From NCBI RefSeq assembly GCF_004802635.2, contig NZ_CP046052.1:372001-436000 (forward strand): a DNA stretch of 64,000 nucleotides, given 5' to 3'. This DNA is from Methylocystis heyeri (GTDB lineage Bacteria > Pseudomonadota > Alphaproteobacteria > Rhizobiales > Beijerinckiaceae). A program made the position numbers and the translations under genes. This document shows positions 46,457-57,199 of the stretch, piece by piece. A model generated the notes under the pieces. It was given only the letters and a program-made list of their open reading frames with translations. It did no database searches and was not told where the DNA came from. How positions within the stretch are numbered: the first letter of the stretch is position 1; each line of letters starts with the position of its first letter.

Positions 46457-46841
46457 GTCGGCGACTGCTCTCGAACCTTTTCGGGTGCGCGTGGACAGGG
46501 CCCGCGCCGCCGAATTTGCGCGAGAGACGGACAACGCCGGAGAACTCGCCGCCATGCCGCTGGCCTATCCGGCGGTCTGGCTGAGCGAGCCTCGAGTGTA
46601 TGCGGCGATCGCCCGAGCCTGTGCGCAGGCCGAAAGCCTGCCGGTGCACGAATCGCAGAGTTTCGTTTATGATCGTCCGGTGCTGTTCGACGCCGATTAT
46701 GATCTCGTCGTCTCGATGGCGCGCGAACAATCGCCGCCGCGGTTGCGCATAAGAGCGGCGCTCGCGTCGCCCGACGGCGCTCCCGTCGGAAGTTTCGAGA
46801 CCTTGCTGCGTCTCGTGCCGCGCCGGGAAACGGCGTCGTGA
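46446..46841 (+). CDS. Hotdog-fold protein, non-catalytic MaoC-like half
   Basis: A 131-residue protein. The DNAGELAAMPLAYPAVWLSEP stretch and the ESQSFVYDRPVLFDADYDLVVSM-like strands resemble the N-terminal MaoC-type hotdog domain, but the catalytic Asp/His pair is missing. The next gene encodes a MaoC half with that pair, so the two probably form a heterodimeric dehydratase (as in HadAB-type pairs). It overlaps both neighbours (11 bp with the ketosynthase, 4 bp with the next gene). The assignment depends mainly on context. Confidence 0.6.
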   Translation: MERESATALEPFRVRVDRARAAEFARETDNAGELAAMPLAYPAVWLSEPRVYAAIARACAQAESLPVHESQSFVYDRPVLFDADYDLVVSMAREQSPPRLRIRAALASPDGAPVGSFETLLRLVPRRETAS

Positions 46842-47263
46842 CGGCGCGCGAGGCGACCGGCCTGCCCGAGATCGGAGAACGTCTTCCAGAGGTTGCGATC
46901 GGGCCGTTCGATGCGGAATCGCTGCTTCGCTACGCCAGGGTATCCGGCGACGACAATCCGATCCATCTCGATGACGCTCTCGCGGCGGCGATCGGGCTTT
47001 CGGCGCCTCCGGTGCAGGGAATGAAGCTGCTCGCCGCCTTCGAGCCGATGTTGCGGGCGTGGCGAAAGGATCTCTTTGTCGTGCGGCTCGGCGGGACCTT
47101 CGTGCAGCCCGCGCTGCGCGGTGAAAAAATAACCCTTTCCGGCCGCGTCGTGCGGTCGTCGCTGCAGGATGGCGTGCTGGTCCGGTTGCATGCCCATGGA
47201 GCGTCGCGCGCGCCGGCGGTCATCGCCGAAGCGACGCTGCGGCCAGCCGCCAACGGAATGTAG
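46838..47263 (+). CDS. MaoC-family (R)-hydratase / 3-hydroxyacyl dehydratase
   Basis: A 141-residue hotdog protein with the hydratase-2 motif YARVSGDDNPIHLDDALA: Asp and His in D-N-P-I-H are the catalytic pair. APPVQGMKLLAAF is the usual following helix. It should dehydrate 3-hydroxyacyl-ACP, or hydrate the enoyl form. The start is GTG at 46838, overlapping the previous stop (GTGA). Confidence 0.85.
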   Translation: MTAREATGLPEIGERLPEVAIGPFDAESLLRYARVSGDDNPIHLDDALAAAIGLSAPPVQGMKLLAAFEPMLRAWRKDLFVVRLGGTFVQPALRGEKITLSGRVVRSSLQDGVLVRLHAHGASRAPAVIAEATLRPAANGM

Positions 47264-47266
47264 AAA

Positions 47267-48058
47267 ATGAGCGGAAAACACATTCTCATAACCGGAGCGT
47301 CGAGCGGCATCGGCCGCGCATTGGCGCTCCGATACGCCGAGGAAGGCGCTCGGCTCAGCCTGCTGGGGCGGGACGCCAATCGTCTGGAAGCCGTCGCCGG
47401 CGAATGCCGGGAAAAAGGCGCCGCTGCGGACACCGCGATCGTCGACGTTCAGGACCGGTCCGGCATGTTCGCCGCGGTGGAAGCGGCGCTGGCCCGCGCG
47501 CCCATCGATATATTATTCGCCAATGCGGGCGTCGCGACGGGCCTCTCTCCGGGGCAGATTCTCGAGCCGACCGAATCCGTGCGGGCGATCCTGGCGATCA
47601 ATGTCGCGGGCGTGTTCAACACCGTGGAGCCGGCGATTCTGCCCATGACCAGGAGAGGCGCCGGGACCATCGCCATGGTCGGCTCCATGGCTGGGGTCCG
47701 GGGGCTGCCTTATTCCCCGGCCTATTGCGCGACCAAGGCGGCGGTTCACTCCTATGCCGAGTCGCTGCGCGGCGTCCTTGCGCCCCATGGCGTCGACGTC
47801 AGCCTCATCATCCCGGGCTTCGTGAAGACTCCGATGTCCGCCCGCACCAAATCCTGGCAGCCGGGCGCCATGAGCGACATGCAGGCCGCCGAGATCATCC
47901 TGCGCGGGTTGGAGCGCCGCAAGCCGGTCATCGCCTTTCCGCTTTTCATGTATGCCGCGTTGCGGTTCTTCACCTTTCTTCCGCCGCGACTCGTCGACTC
48001 GGTCATGGCGCGCTTCAGCGCGGATGTCCCGCAGACCACCGAGAGAGAAGCTGTATGA
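47267..48058 (+). CDS. SDR-family 3-oxoacyl reductase
   Basis: A 263-residue short-chain dehydrogenase that most likely reduces the 3-oxo group made by the ketosynthase. The cofactor motif is ITGASSGIGRALAL, then DILFANAG, the catalytic Ser in MVGSMAGVRG and YSPAYCATKAAVHSYAESL (YxxxK). The C-terminal end has a hydrophobic PVIAFPLFMYAALRFFTFLPPRLV segment, suggesting membrane attachment, unusual for FabG. The stop overlaps the glycosyltransferase start (ATGA). Confidence 0.88.
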   Translation: MSGKHILITGASSGIGRALALRYAEEGARLSLLGRDANRLEAVAGECREKGAAADTAIVDVQDRSGMFAAVEAALARAPIDILFANAGVATGLSPGQILEPTESVRAILAINVAGVFNTVEPAILPMTRRGAGTIAMVGSMAGVRGLPYSPAYCATKAAVHSYAESLRGVLAPHGVDVSLIIPGFVKTPMSARTKSWQPGAMSDMQAAEIILRGLERRKPVIAFPLFMYAALRFFTFLPPRLVDSVMARFSADVPQTTEREAV

Positions 48059-49251
48059 ACCTGGGCGAGGGCCTTTCGCTTTCCGAGGCTTTGACCTGGT
48101 TCGGCGCATTCCATTGGGTTGTCTCGGTCCTTCTGCTGGCGTTCTCCAGCATTGCGACCGTGATGCAGCCGTGGCTGACGGAACGACGCGCGAAAAACCG
48201 GTTACAACCGCCGGTGTCCGTGGTGCTTCCAGTGAAGCTGCTCGAAGATAGTTTCGAGACCGCCCAGGAATCGGTGCTCGCTCAGAGCTATCGCCAATTC
48301 GAGGCTCTGGCTTCCGCGGTCGACCCGCAGTCGGAAGCCTCGCAAAAGATGCGGAGAATATTCGAGCGCCACCCCGAGGTCGCCACGCGCTTTCTGGCCT
48401 CGACGGCCAATGGCGCGAAAAGCCCCAAGGTGAATAATCTCGTCGCGCCTTTCACGGAGGCGACGAACGACGTCATATTCATGAAGGACGCCAATGCGGT
48501 GCTGGCGCCGGGCGACCTGGCCGAGCACCTGCGGCAGCTGACCGATCAGGTCGGCCTCGTCTGTGCAATTCCTTACGGGGCGAATGCGGAGAACCTGGCG
48601 GCCCACATCGAGGCCTCGATCCTCAACGGCCCGCATCAGCGCATGCTTTATCTCGCCTCCGCTTTCGGTCATGGCTTCGGGGTCGGGAAAATCATGCTGT
48701 TTCGCCGAAGCGATTTCCTCAGAGCGGGAGGCTTCCACGCGATTTCGCATACCGTGGGCGAGGATAACGCCATGGCCAAAGCCCTGGCGCGAATCGGGCT
48801 CAAGACGGTTTTTTCGCACCGGGCGGTGCGGCAGGATCTGGGGCGGCGCTGCATGAAGGACGTCTACCAGCGCCAGCTTCGCTGGAGCGTGATCAGGCGC
48901 GGGGACGTGCTGCTGTCCTTTCTTCTGGAGCCGTTTTGCCAGGCTTTTCCGTCCCTTATAGCTGCAGCCCTGGCCGCGCCGCTGGTCGGCTTGACGCCGT
49001 TTTCAGCCGTGGCTGGGACCCTTTGTCTCTGGCTGGCCTCGGAGACATTGCTTTCCTTTGCGAAGGGTTGGCGCCTATCATGGGATGCGCCGGCTATTCT
49101 CCTTTTTCGAGAGGCGGTCATGCTCGCTGTGTGGCTGCAAGCCTGGATTACCAACCAGGTCGTTTGGGCTAATGAAAACTTCGACGCGCGCACGGACTCT
49201 CCTCGCGTCGTTTGCACCGAGGCGCCTTTGAAGCCGCCTGTGATGAAGTAG
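48055..49251 (+). CDS. Membrane glycosyltransferase, GT21-like (ceramide glucosyltransferase/HpnI type)
   Basis: A 398-residue inner-membrane glycosyltransferase. An N-terminal anchor (VVSVLLLAFSSIATV) is followed by the catalytic region PVSVVLPVKLLEDSFETAQESVLAQSYRQFEAL, the acidic NDVIFMKDANAVLAPGD, GEDNAMAKALARIGLKT and the membrane-proximal RQLRWSVIRRG, the (Q/R)xxRW motif of processive-type enzymes. Two to three hydrophobic segments close it. It resembles the sugar transferases that glycosylate ceramide or hopanoid lipids. Start ATG at 48055, overlapping the SDR stop. Confidence 0.82.
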   Translation: MNLGEGLSLSEALTWFGAFHWVVSVLLLAFSSIATVMQPWLTERRAKNRLQPPVSVVLPVKLLEDSFETAQESVLAQSYRQFEALASAVDPQSEASQKMRRIFERHPEVATRFLASTANGAKSPKVNNLVAPFTEATNDVIFMKDANAVLAPGDLAEHLRQLTDQVGLVCAIPYGANAENLAAHIEASILNGPHQRMLYLASAFGHGFGVGKIMLFRRSDFLRAGGFHAISHTVGEDNAMAKALARIGLKTVFSHRAVRQDLGRRCMKDVYQRQLRWSVIRRGDVLLSFLLEPFCQAFPSLIAAALAAPLVGLTPFSAVAGTLCLWLASETLLSFAKGWRLSWDAPAILLFREAVMLAVWLQAWITNQVVWANENFDARTDSPRVVCTEAPLKPPVMK

Positions 49252-49265
49252 AGAAGGATAAAGTC

Positions 49266-50573
49266 TTGGTTCTCGATCTCTTGCGCTTCGTCGTCGATGC
49301 GCTCGCCTTCGGCAGCGGGCTTACGCTCATAATCATTGGCCTCGGCTTCTTTGCGGTGATTGGGCGGTTTCTTTGGGACGAACTGCGCGGCGCCAAAGAT
49401 CCCGAGATCGTGGTTCTCCCCGATTCGGAATTGCCTCATGTGCTCGTTCAGATCCCCGTCTACAACGAGCCATTGGTCACCGAGCAGTCCCTGCGCTGCG
49501 TTGCGCAGCTCGATTGGCCGAAGGACAAGCTGCACATCCAGCTCCTCGACGACTCGACCGACGAAACCACCGCGCGGGCCGAGGCCGTCGCAAAGGAGCT
49601 GCGCGCAGCGGGAGCGGACATCGCTCATGTGCGGCGCCCCGACAGAGTAGGCTTCAAGGCGGGCGCCTGCGCCTATGGCCTCGGCATTTCCGATGCGCCA
49701 TTCATCGCTATGCTGGATGCGGATTTCAGGCCGCCGCCGAATTGGCTCAAGCGCGGCGTGCCTTTGCTCGTGAAGGACAAAAAGGCCGGTTTCGTCCAGT
49801 CGCGGTGCGAATTCTCGAATTTCCGGAAGAACTGGCTGACGCGGGCGCAAGGCCTGGTGCAGGACGGGCACTTCCTGGTCGAGCAGCGCAGCCGCGCCCA
49901 TGCGGGATGGCTTTTCCAGTTCAACGGCACCGGCGGCGTATGGCGCCGCGAGACGATCGAAAGCGCCGGCGGATGGTCGGATTTTTCGCTGTGCGAGGAT
50001 CTCGACCTCACCGTTCGCGCCGCTCTCGACGGCTGGCACGGGATCTTCGTTTCGGAGCCGGCGATTCCGGGACAAGTGCCGGAAGGACTGCGGGATTTTC
50101 GCCGTCAACAGAGACGCTGGTCCAGCGGCTTCGTCCAGGTGGCGCAAAAGACGGTAATCCCGCTTTGGCGTGCGCCCTGGACCCTGGTGCAGAGAGTCGC
50201 GGCGATTACGCTGGTCGCGCACCAGATTTTCTTCCCCGCCGCCGCCATTGGCGTTCTCGCCATGATCGTGGGGACGATTCTGCACCGGTCACCCGCAACC
50301 TATGCGCCGATGCTGGAGATCATTGCGGCGATGACCACGGTCGTCGTGCTGGGAATGACTCTCCCGCCCTATGTCGCGCTGAAGCGCGGCCCGCTGGCCG
50401 AATATCTGAAGACCATGGCGTCGGTGCCGCCTCTGATGATCTATCTCGCCTTTTCCAATGGCGCCAAAATCATCCAGACCATGCGCGGGCGCAAATCGCC
50501 GTTCAAACGCACGCCCAAGATCGAACATGCGATCAAGGCCGAAGCTCCGTGCGACGCCGACGCCGAGGCGTAA
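49266..50573 (+). CDS. Membrane glycosyltransferase, GT2/cellulose-synthase-like
   Basis: A 435-residue inner-membrane transferase. Motifs: HVLVQIPVYNEPLVTEQSL, QLLDDSTDE (first Asp), IAMLDADFRPPP (DxD-like), SLCEDLDLTVRAAL (ED), and FRRQQRRWSSGFVQV (QxxRW), followed by three C-terminal membrane segments. I chose TTG at 49266 because AGAAGGA precedes it by about 7 bases. An earlier in-frame TTG (49212) lies inside the previous gene. It probably adds a sugar to a lipid, after the GT21-like enzyme. Confidence 0.85.
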   Translation: MVLDLLRFVVDALAFGSGLTLIIIGLGFFAVIGRFLWDELRGAKDPEIVVLPDSELPHVLVQIPVYNEPLVTEQSLRCVAQLDWPKDKLHIQLLDDSTDETTARAEAVAKELRAAGADIAHVRRPDRVGFKAGACAYGLGISDAPFIAMLDADFRPPPNWLKRGVPLLVKDKKAGFVQSRCEFSNFRKNWLTRAQGLVQDGHFLVEQRSRAHAGWLFQFNGTGGVWRRETIESAGGWSDFSLCEDLDLTVRAALDGWHGIFVSEPAIPGQVPEGLRDFRRQQRRWSSGFVQVAQKTVIPLWRAPWTLVQRVAAITLVAHQIFFPAAAIGVLAMIVGTILHRSPATYAPMLEIIAAMTTVVVLGMTLPPYVALKRGPLAEYLKTMASVPPLMIYLAFSNGAKIIQTMRGRKSPFKRTPKIEHAIKAEAPCDADAEA

Positions 50574-50620
50574 CGCGACCAAAGTGGGGAAAGAAACAGG
50601 GCGATCGGGTGAAGGGCTAT

Positions 50621-50670
50621 TACCCTACCCCTTGAGGGGGAGGGTCGCCGCGAAGCGGCGGGGTGGGGCG
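50621..50670. repeat. REP-like GC-rich palindrome
   Basis: taccctacccc pairs imperfectly with gggggagggt, followed by a second hairpin, gtcgccgc with gcggcggg. Position and wording suit an interspersed repeat that may end cluster transcription. Confidence 0.55.
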
Positions 50671-50787
50671 GTTTTCCGCCCTATTTTGCGCCTTTACCCC
50701 CCCCCACGCGGTCAGCTTCGCCGACCGAACTCCCCGCCAAGGCTACCGCATGCACACATCTCGAAAAGTCGCCAGTCCCGTCATGAC

Positions 50788-50994
50788 CGGGCTTGTCCCG
50801 GCCATCCACGCCGAGCAGCAGCGAAATCTTCGGAATGTGCGTTCAATCCGCGGGATTTCGGGGTTTTCGCGCGCTGGCGTTTTCGCGTAACGTCAACGCC
50901 TGATGAGGAGCCAGACGATCGCTTCATCTGAGGAGCGACGCGCAATTCCGCGAGAAACCCCAATGTCCCGGCGTGGATGGCCGGGACAAGCCCG
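50788..50994. repeat. Element bounded by 25-bp perfect inverted repeats
   Basis: The arm cgggcttgtcccggccatcc plus five more bases at 50788-50812 recurs exactly in inverted form at 50970-50994, enclosing 157 bp of non-coding DNA. This MITE-like layout carries no transposase. Repeats with similar wording occur in many Hyphomicrobiales (recall). Confidence 0.75.
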
Positions 50995-51220
50995 GCCAGG
51001 ACGGCCTCCTGGAGATGTGTGACTCCCTTAGCCCGCAAAGGGGAAGGTATTCGCCCCACATCGAAAGGTTCGGTCCTTCTCTCGATTGCCCTGGGGAAAG
51101 AGGCTTTTCGCCTTCTCCCCCTATCGAGGGCCACGAGTTATCCGATCGATAGGAAACCGCTCCAGAGATAGGGTTGGAGCGGTTTGTTTTTGCAAAAGTG
51201 TTTTCGAGCGAAGTCCGTCT

Positions 51221-52012
51221 TCAGGCTGTCCGGCGCTTGCGCTCCGGGACGAGATCCCAGCGTGTCCCAAACAGGGTGTCGCAAATGTTCGAGGAGCCGA
51301 ACCCGTCGGAAAAACTGACATTGCCCCGCGCGTGATGAGCGGCATGGGCCTGGGAGCTTATGAGTTTCACCAGCATTGTGCGCAGGCGGTTCGCAGGTTC
51401 GGCGTCAAAACGCTGGCGCAAAACGCAACTGAAATCGTAACCGGAGTGCTCGTAAAGTCCGCCGAAGGCGCCGGCGCTGACCACCACGGCGTGGAACAGA
51501 AAATTGGAGCCGCCGACGCCCACCGCTGCAAGCGGTATCAGATAAGGGCAGACGATCTCGAGGAAGAAATCGGCGGCGCTCATATAGCAGGCGCTTATCC
51601 CCCGGCTTCCGACCGTGGAGTGATGCAGCGAGTGACCCAGCCGCCGCATCAAGTCGGGGCGATGCAGGATGAAACGATGGGCGACATATTGCACGATGTC
51701 GTGGCCGATCGTGAGGCCGGCGAAGCCCAGCAGCGCCGAGGCGAGCGCCACATGCTCCGAACCGACGAAAGCGAGCCCGCTCCACTGCGTCAGCAGCATG
51801 GCGGGCAGCAGCACGAAGACCTGGTTGGCCAGGACGCGCGGAAGCAATTTGGAGTATTTCATCCGTTCTGCGGGGCGCGTCTTGTAGCGAGACAATGAAC
51901 CGCTGCGGTCAAGCCATTCGAACCACAGACCAAAGCCGTGGTAGGCCAGCATTTGAACGATCCATATCCACAATGCGAGTGGAAAAAGTGGAAGCGCAGG
52001 TTCAGAAGGCAT
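51221..52012 (-). CDS. Membrane fatty acid hydroxylase / sterol desaturase family protein
   Basis: A 263-residue inner-membrane di-iron enzyme. The histidine boxes are in order: GHDIVQYVAHRFILH (HxxxH-like), LGHSLHHST (HxxHH) and AHAAHHARG (HxxHH-like), with several hydrophobic segments between. It should use O2 to hydroxylate or desaturate a lipid chain or ring. I chose the start at 52012 for its GGGAAG site. An earlier ATG at 52030 has none. It is convergent with the lipid cluster, so it may act on the same lipid, but that is inference from position. Confidence 0.85.
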   Translation of the reverse strand: MPSEPALPLFPLALWIWIVQMLAYHGFGLWFEWLDRSGSLSRYKTRPAERMKYSKLLPRVLANQVFVLLPAMLLTQWSGLAFVGSEHVALASALLGFAGLTIGHDIVQYVAHRFILHRPDLMRRLGHSLHHSTVGSRGISACYMSAADFFLEIVCPYLIPLAAVGVGGSNFLFHAVVVSAGAFGGLYEHSGYDFSCVLRQRFDAEPANRLRTMLVKLISSQAHAAHHARGNVSFSDGFGSSNICDTLFGTRWDLVPERKRRTA

Positions 52013-52262
52013 AAATAGACTTCCCGTCATTACGCGAAAATGAGATAGCTCCTGATTCCCCGAAATCCGGACGACCGAGGCTCTTGGCATAAATTCCCGT
52101 GAAGATGAAGCTTTTATTTCAGCGCAGGGGATAACTGCGGCGCGCTTATTGCACGAAAAACGGCGCTGAGAGTTTGTTGACGTTGTGGGCTGCATCTTCA
52201 ATACGTGTCACAGCCGGCTCCGCCGGCTGGCGTAATTGAGCAATCGGCGAGGAGCGAAGGTT

Positions 52263-53378
52263 GTGGCGAACGAAGCTGACGTCCTGAAGGCTTTGGAGAA
52301 AGTGGCGGATCCGGCGGGCCGGCCCCTGAGCGCGGCGGGCGTCGTCAGCGGCATAAATGTCGTCGGCGGCAAAGCCTTCGTCTCGATCATCGGCGACCCG
52401 GCCAGGGCCGACCTGTGGGAGAAGGTCAGACTCGCGGCGGAGCAGGCCGTCGCCCAGCTCGCCGGCGTCGAAAAAGCCGTCGTCACATTGACTGCGGAGC
52501 GCGCGCCGCAGCCTGCCGCGCAGGGCGGCCATCACGGTCACGCCCATCCGCCGCAGGGGGCGCCGCGCCAAGGTCTCGCGGCGGCTGTGGCGAACATCCG
52601 CTTCATCATATGTGTGGCGTCGGGCAAGGGCGGCGTCGGAAAATCGACGACTTCGGCCAATCTCGCCCTCGGCCTCGCCGCGCAGGGTTGGCGCGTCGGC
52701 CTGCTCGACGCCGACATCTACGGCCCTTCGGCGCCGCGCCTGTTCGGATTGCACGGCAAGCCCGAGGTCGCGGACGGCAAAATGATTCCCCATGAGGCCT
52801 ATGGGGTCAAGGTCATGTCGATCGGCTTCCTGGTCGAGGAAGACGTGCCGATGGTATGGCGGGGACCGATGGTCTCGCAGGCCCTGACGCAAATGCTCGG
52901 CGACGTCGCCTGGGGCCCGCTCGACGCGCTGGTCATCGACATGCCGCCCGGCACCGGCGACGTGCAGCTCACGCTCGCGCAGCAGGTTCCCATGAGCGGC
53001 GCTGTCGTCGTCTCGACGCCTCAGGATATCGCGTTGATCGACGCTCGCCGGGCGGTGAGCATGTTTCAGCGGGTCGAGGCGCCGATCCTCGGGATCGTGG
53101 AGAACATGAGTTATTTTCTCTGTCCGCACTGCGGCGGGCGGTCGGAGATCTTCGCCCATGGCGGCGCCCGTCACGACGCCGAAAAGCTCGGCGTGCCGTT
53201 CCTCGGCGAAGTTCCGCTCGATATCGCCATTCGCGAGACCTCGGACGCGGGACGCCCCGTGGTCGGCGCCGATCCGCAGGGCGAGCATGCGGCGATCTAT
53301 CTCAATCTGGCGGCCAAGGTGAAAACGCTGCTCGAAACCCAGACGAAGCGCGCGGCGCCGACGATCGTGAAAGGTTGA
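52263..53378 (+). CDS. mrp: Mrp/NBP35-family iron-sulfur cluster carrier ATPase
   Basis: A 371-residue ApbC/Mrp protein that delivers Fe-S clusters to apoproteins. The N-terminal MIP18/DUF59-like domain (about 1-85) is followed by a His-rich linker (QGGHHGHAHPPQG) and the ATPase domain with the deviant Walker A ASGKGGVGKSTTSANLALGL, DALVIDMPPGTGDVQLTL, and the C-P-x-C cluster site MSYFLCPHCGG. I chose GTG at 52263 with GAGGAG upstream. A TTG at 52236 is possible. Confidence 0.94.
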   Translation: MANEADVLKALEKVADPAGRPLSAAGVVSGINVVGGKAFVSIIGDPARADLWEKVRLAAEQAVAQLAGVEKAVVTLTAERAPQPAAQGGHHGHAHPPQGAPRQGLAAAVANIRFIICVASGKGGVGKSTTSANLALGLAAQGWRVGLLDADIYGPSAPRLFGLHGKPEVADGKMIPHEAYGVKVMSIGFLVEEDVPMVWRGPMVSQALTQMLGDVAWGPLDALVIDMPPGTGDVQLTLAQQVPMSGAVVVSTPQDIALIDARRAVSMFQRVEAPILGIVENMSYFLCPHCGGRSEIFAHGGARHDAEKLGVPFLGEVPLDIAIRETSDAGRPVVGADPQGEHAAIYLNLAAKVKTLLETQTKRAAPTIVKG

Positions 53379-53387
53379 ATTGGAAAC

Positions 53388-53411
53388 GCCCTCGGCGCGA
53401 AGGCCGAGGGC
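53388..53411 (+). terminator. Hairpin after mrp
   Basis: gccctcggc pairs with gccgagggc around a 6-base loop, 10 bp past the stop, without a strong U-run. Confidence 0.45.
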
Positions 53412-53490
53412 GCTCCATATGCGTCCCGCTTCGGTTCCTCGCACGCACAGCTCGGACGCTCCTATCCGGCTTCGCTGCGAGGCGGATGCG

Positions 53491-54915
53491 TCAGAAATGG
53501 GTCGGGATGAAGGAGTTGTCGCCGAGGTCGAATTTATAGGTATAGCTCACCGAAAATTCGAGGCCGCTGAGCGAATCGGTGATGTTCGTGCCGGCGGCGT
53601 AATGCGGCGGCACGGCCACCGGAACCGATCCGAAAGGCGTGCTGTATGCGAAACGGGCGAAGGGCACGTTCTCAGGCCCGCTGACCGAATTCTTGAACGC
53701 ATAGACCGTCGCGAAGTCGATCGACGAATTCTTGGTCAGATCATATTTGAAGCCGCCCGCGATGTGATGTTCGCTGATCGCCGGCGCGAGGATATTGAGC
53801 GTGACGTCCTGCGATCCGATCATGGGGCTGGTGTGATTATAGCCCAGCCGCAAGGTCAGGTCTTTCGTCGCCCGCCACTCGACGCCGAAGGCTTCCGCGT
53901 CGGTGTCGCGCCAGCCGAATCCGAGCCCGCCGTAGGTTCCGAGCGTGCCGTAAAAAATCGGGAAAGTCGGATTCCCGAGGGCGGGAACCGCCGAATAGAA
54001 GATGTGCTTCCAATCCACCATCACCGTGACATTGGGGAGAATGTCATAGGCGAGGCCGACGCTGACCTCGGCGGGGATGTCCATTTTACCGTGATTGGCG
54101 ATGGCGCCCGCATATTTGCCGAACTGGGTCATGAACATCGGCGTCGAGCCCGCCACGCCGAGACGCAGCTCCTTGGTGATTTCGTATTGGAGGCCTAGGC
54201 GTATGCCGCCGCCGACCGAATAGTCGTATCCATTGTCCGACAGGTGGTAGGGATCCCAGGAATAGGGGGCGAGCGTCTTGAGGCCCTGAACGTTCAACGC
54301 CTGGCCGGCCAGGGTCGGGGCGAAGCCGATGGTCACGGGACCGAATTTGCGGGCGTAGACCACGCTGAAAAACTGCTGCTGGAGGTCGATGCCGGCGAAA
54401 CCTCCGCCGAGCGGACCGCCCAGGGAGGGGCTGACGAGCGGACCGGCGAGCTTGAAGGGGCCCACCGAGAGCGACGGCGCGTAAATCGGGGGCTTGTAAT
54501 GCCCCCAGTCATAAGCGGTGTTGATGCCGCCATTGCCGTAGGAGACCGTGCCCCAGGCGGATTCGGCGTCGATCGGCTGGACATTGGCGTTGTTGGGAAC
54601 AGGGAAGATCGGACGTCCGCTTCTGACATCCCCCGGCGCGACCACGGAGAGCGGACCGCTGGCCTGATAGCCGCGATCGGGCAGAAGGGCGCTGATGCCG
54701 AACTGATATTGGCGTTCCATGCCGACGATGCCGGCGGGATTCACGGCCATCGACATGGCGTCTTTGGAATCGGCGACGTCGGAGCCGGCCAGGGCCTTCT
54801 GCCGCGCGCCATAGCCGATGAGCTCTATTCCCTCCGCCGCAAGGCCGGCTTCGGCCGGTAAAATGCAAGCCACCGACAGCGAAACCACGAGCGCGCGCCG
54901 AAAATCCTGACTCAT
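53491..54915 (-). CDS. OMPP1/FadL/TodX-family outer-membrane transporter
   Basis: A 474-residue outer-membrane barrel. A signal peptide (FRRALVVSLSVACILPAEAG, cleavage near GLAAEG) is followed by the FadL-type hatch region, GARQKALAGSDVADSKDAMSMAVNPAGIVG, where NPAGI is the family hallmark. Fourteen or so strands follow and the chain ends in Phe (SFIPTHF), the usual barrel end. Members import long-chain fatty acids or hydrophobic aromatics. The substrate cannot be read here. Confidence 0.88.
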   Translation of the reverse strand: MSQDFRRALVVSLSVACILPAEAGLAAEGIELIGYGARQKALAGSDVADSKDAMSMAVNPAGIVGMERQYQFGISALLPDRGYQASGPLSVVAPGDVRSGRPIFPVPNNANVQPIDAESAWGTVSYGNGGINTAYDWGHYKPPIYAPSLSVGPFKLAGPLVSPSLGGPLGGGFAGIDLQQQFFSVVYARKFGPVTIGFAPTLAGQALNVQGLKTLAPYSWDPYHLSDNGYDYSVGGGIRLGLQYEITKELRLGVAGSTPMFMTQFGKYAGAIANHGKMDIPAEVSVGLAYDILPNVTVMVDWKHIFYSAVPALGNPTFPIFYGTLGTYGGLGFGWRDTDAEAFGVEWRATKDLTLRLGYNHTSPMIGSQDVTLNILAPAISEHHIAGGFKYDLTKNSSIDFATVYAFKNSVSGPENVPFARFAYSTPFGSVPVAVPPHYAAGTNITDSLSGLEFSVSYTYKFDLGDNSFIPTHF

Positions 54916-55151
54916 CGGGATGACCTATGCTGAAGTTGTGACTGCGCCCATGCACGCACAGGCCGATCCTAGTCTAGCCGCGAGCGTAACAAAAACTTCC
55001 TGATTCGAGCAGGGTTTGGAGCTCAGTCGCCGCTTTTTGTCCCGAATGTCACGTATTTGCCACATCTATGTTTCCGCATTACATGGGCGTGATAAAGCCT
55101 ATTCGGGCTGGTCCGGCTTGCGAGCGGGCCGACAAACCACTAGCTTTCACC

Positions 55152-57160
<2,009 letters not shown>

Positions 57161-57199
57161 TTAACGCGGAAATCTTTTGATTGGCTTGAAGAGGCGCAC

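Larger units (their letters stand above)
50574..51220. other. Repeat-rich intergenic region after the lipid cluster
   Basis: No gene in 647 bp between the GT2 gene and the convergent hydroxylase. It contains a GC-rich REP-like palindrome and an inverted-repeat-bounded element, listed separately, and a third short repeat near 51170-51215 (ggttggagcggtttg with cgaagtccg). Open frames here have repeat-driven translations only. Confidence 0.6.

Noticed and set aside
47404-48054. Extension of the GT21-like frame into the SDR gene
   Set aside because: The SDR frame is clearly coding there. The ATG at 48055 overlaps its stop.
52202-52262. Earlier TTG start (52236) of mrp
   Set aside because: The GTG at 52263 has the better-placed GAGGAG site. 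The alternative is noted in the entry.
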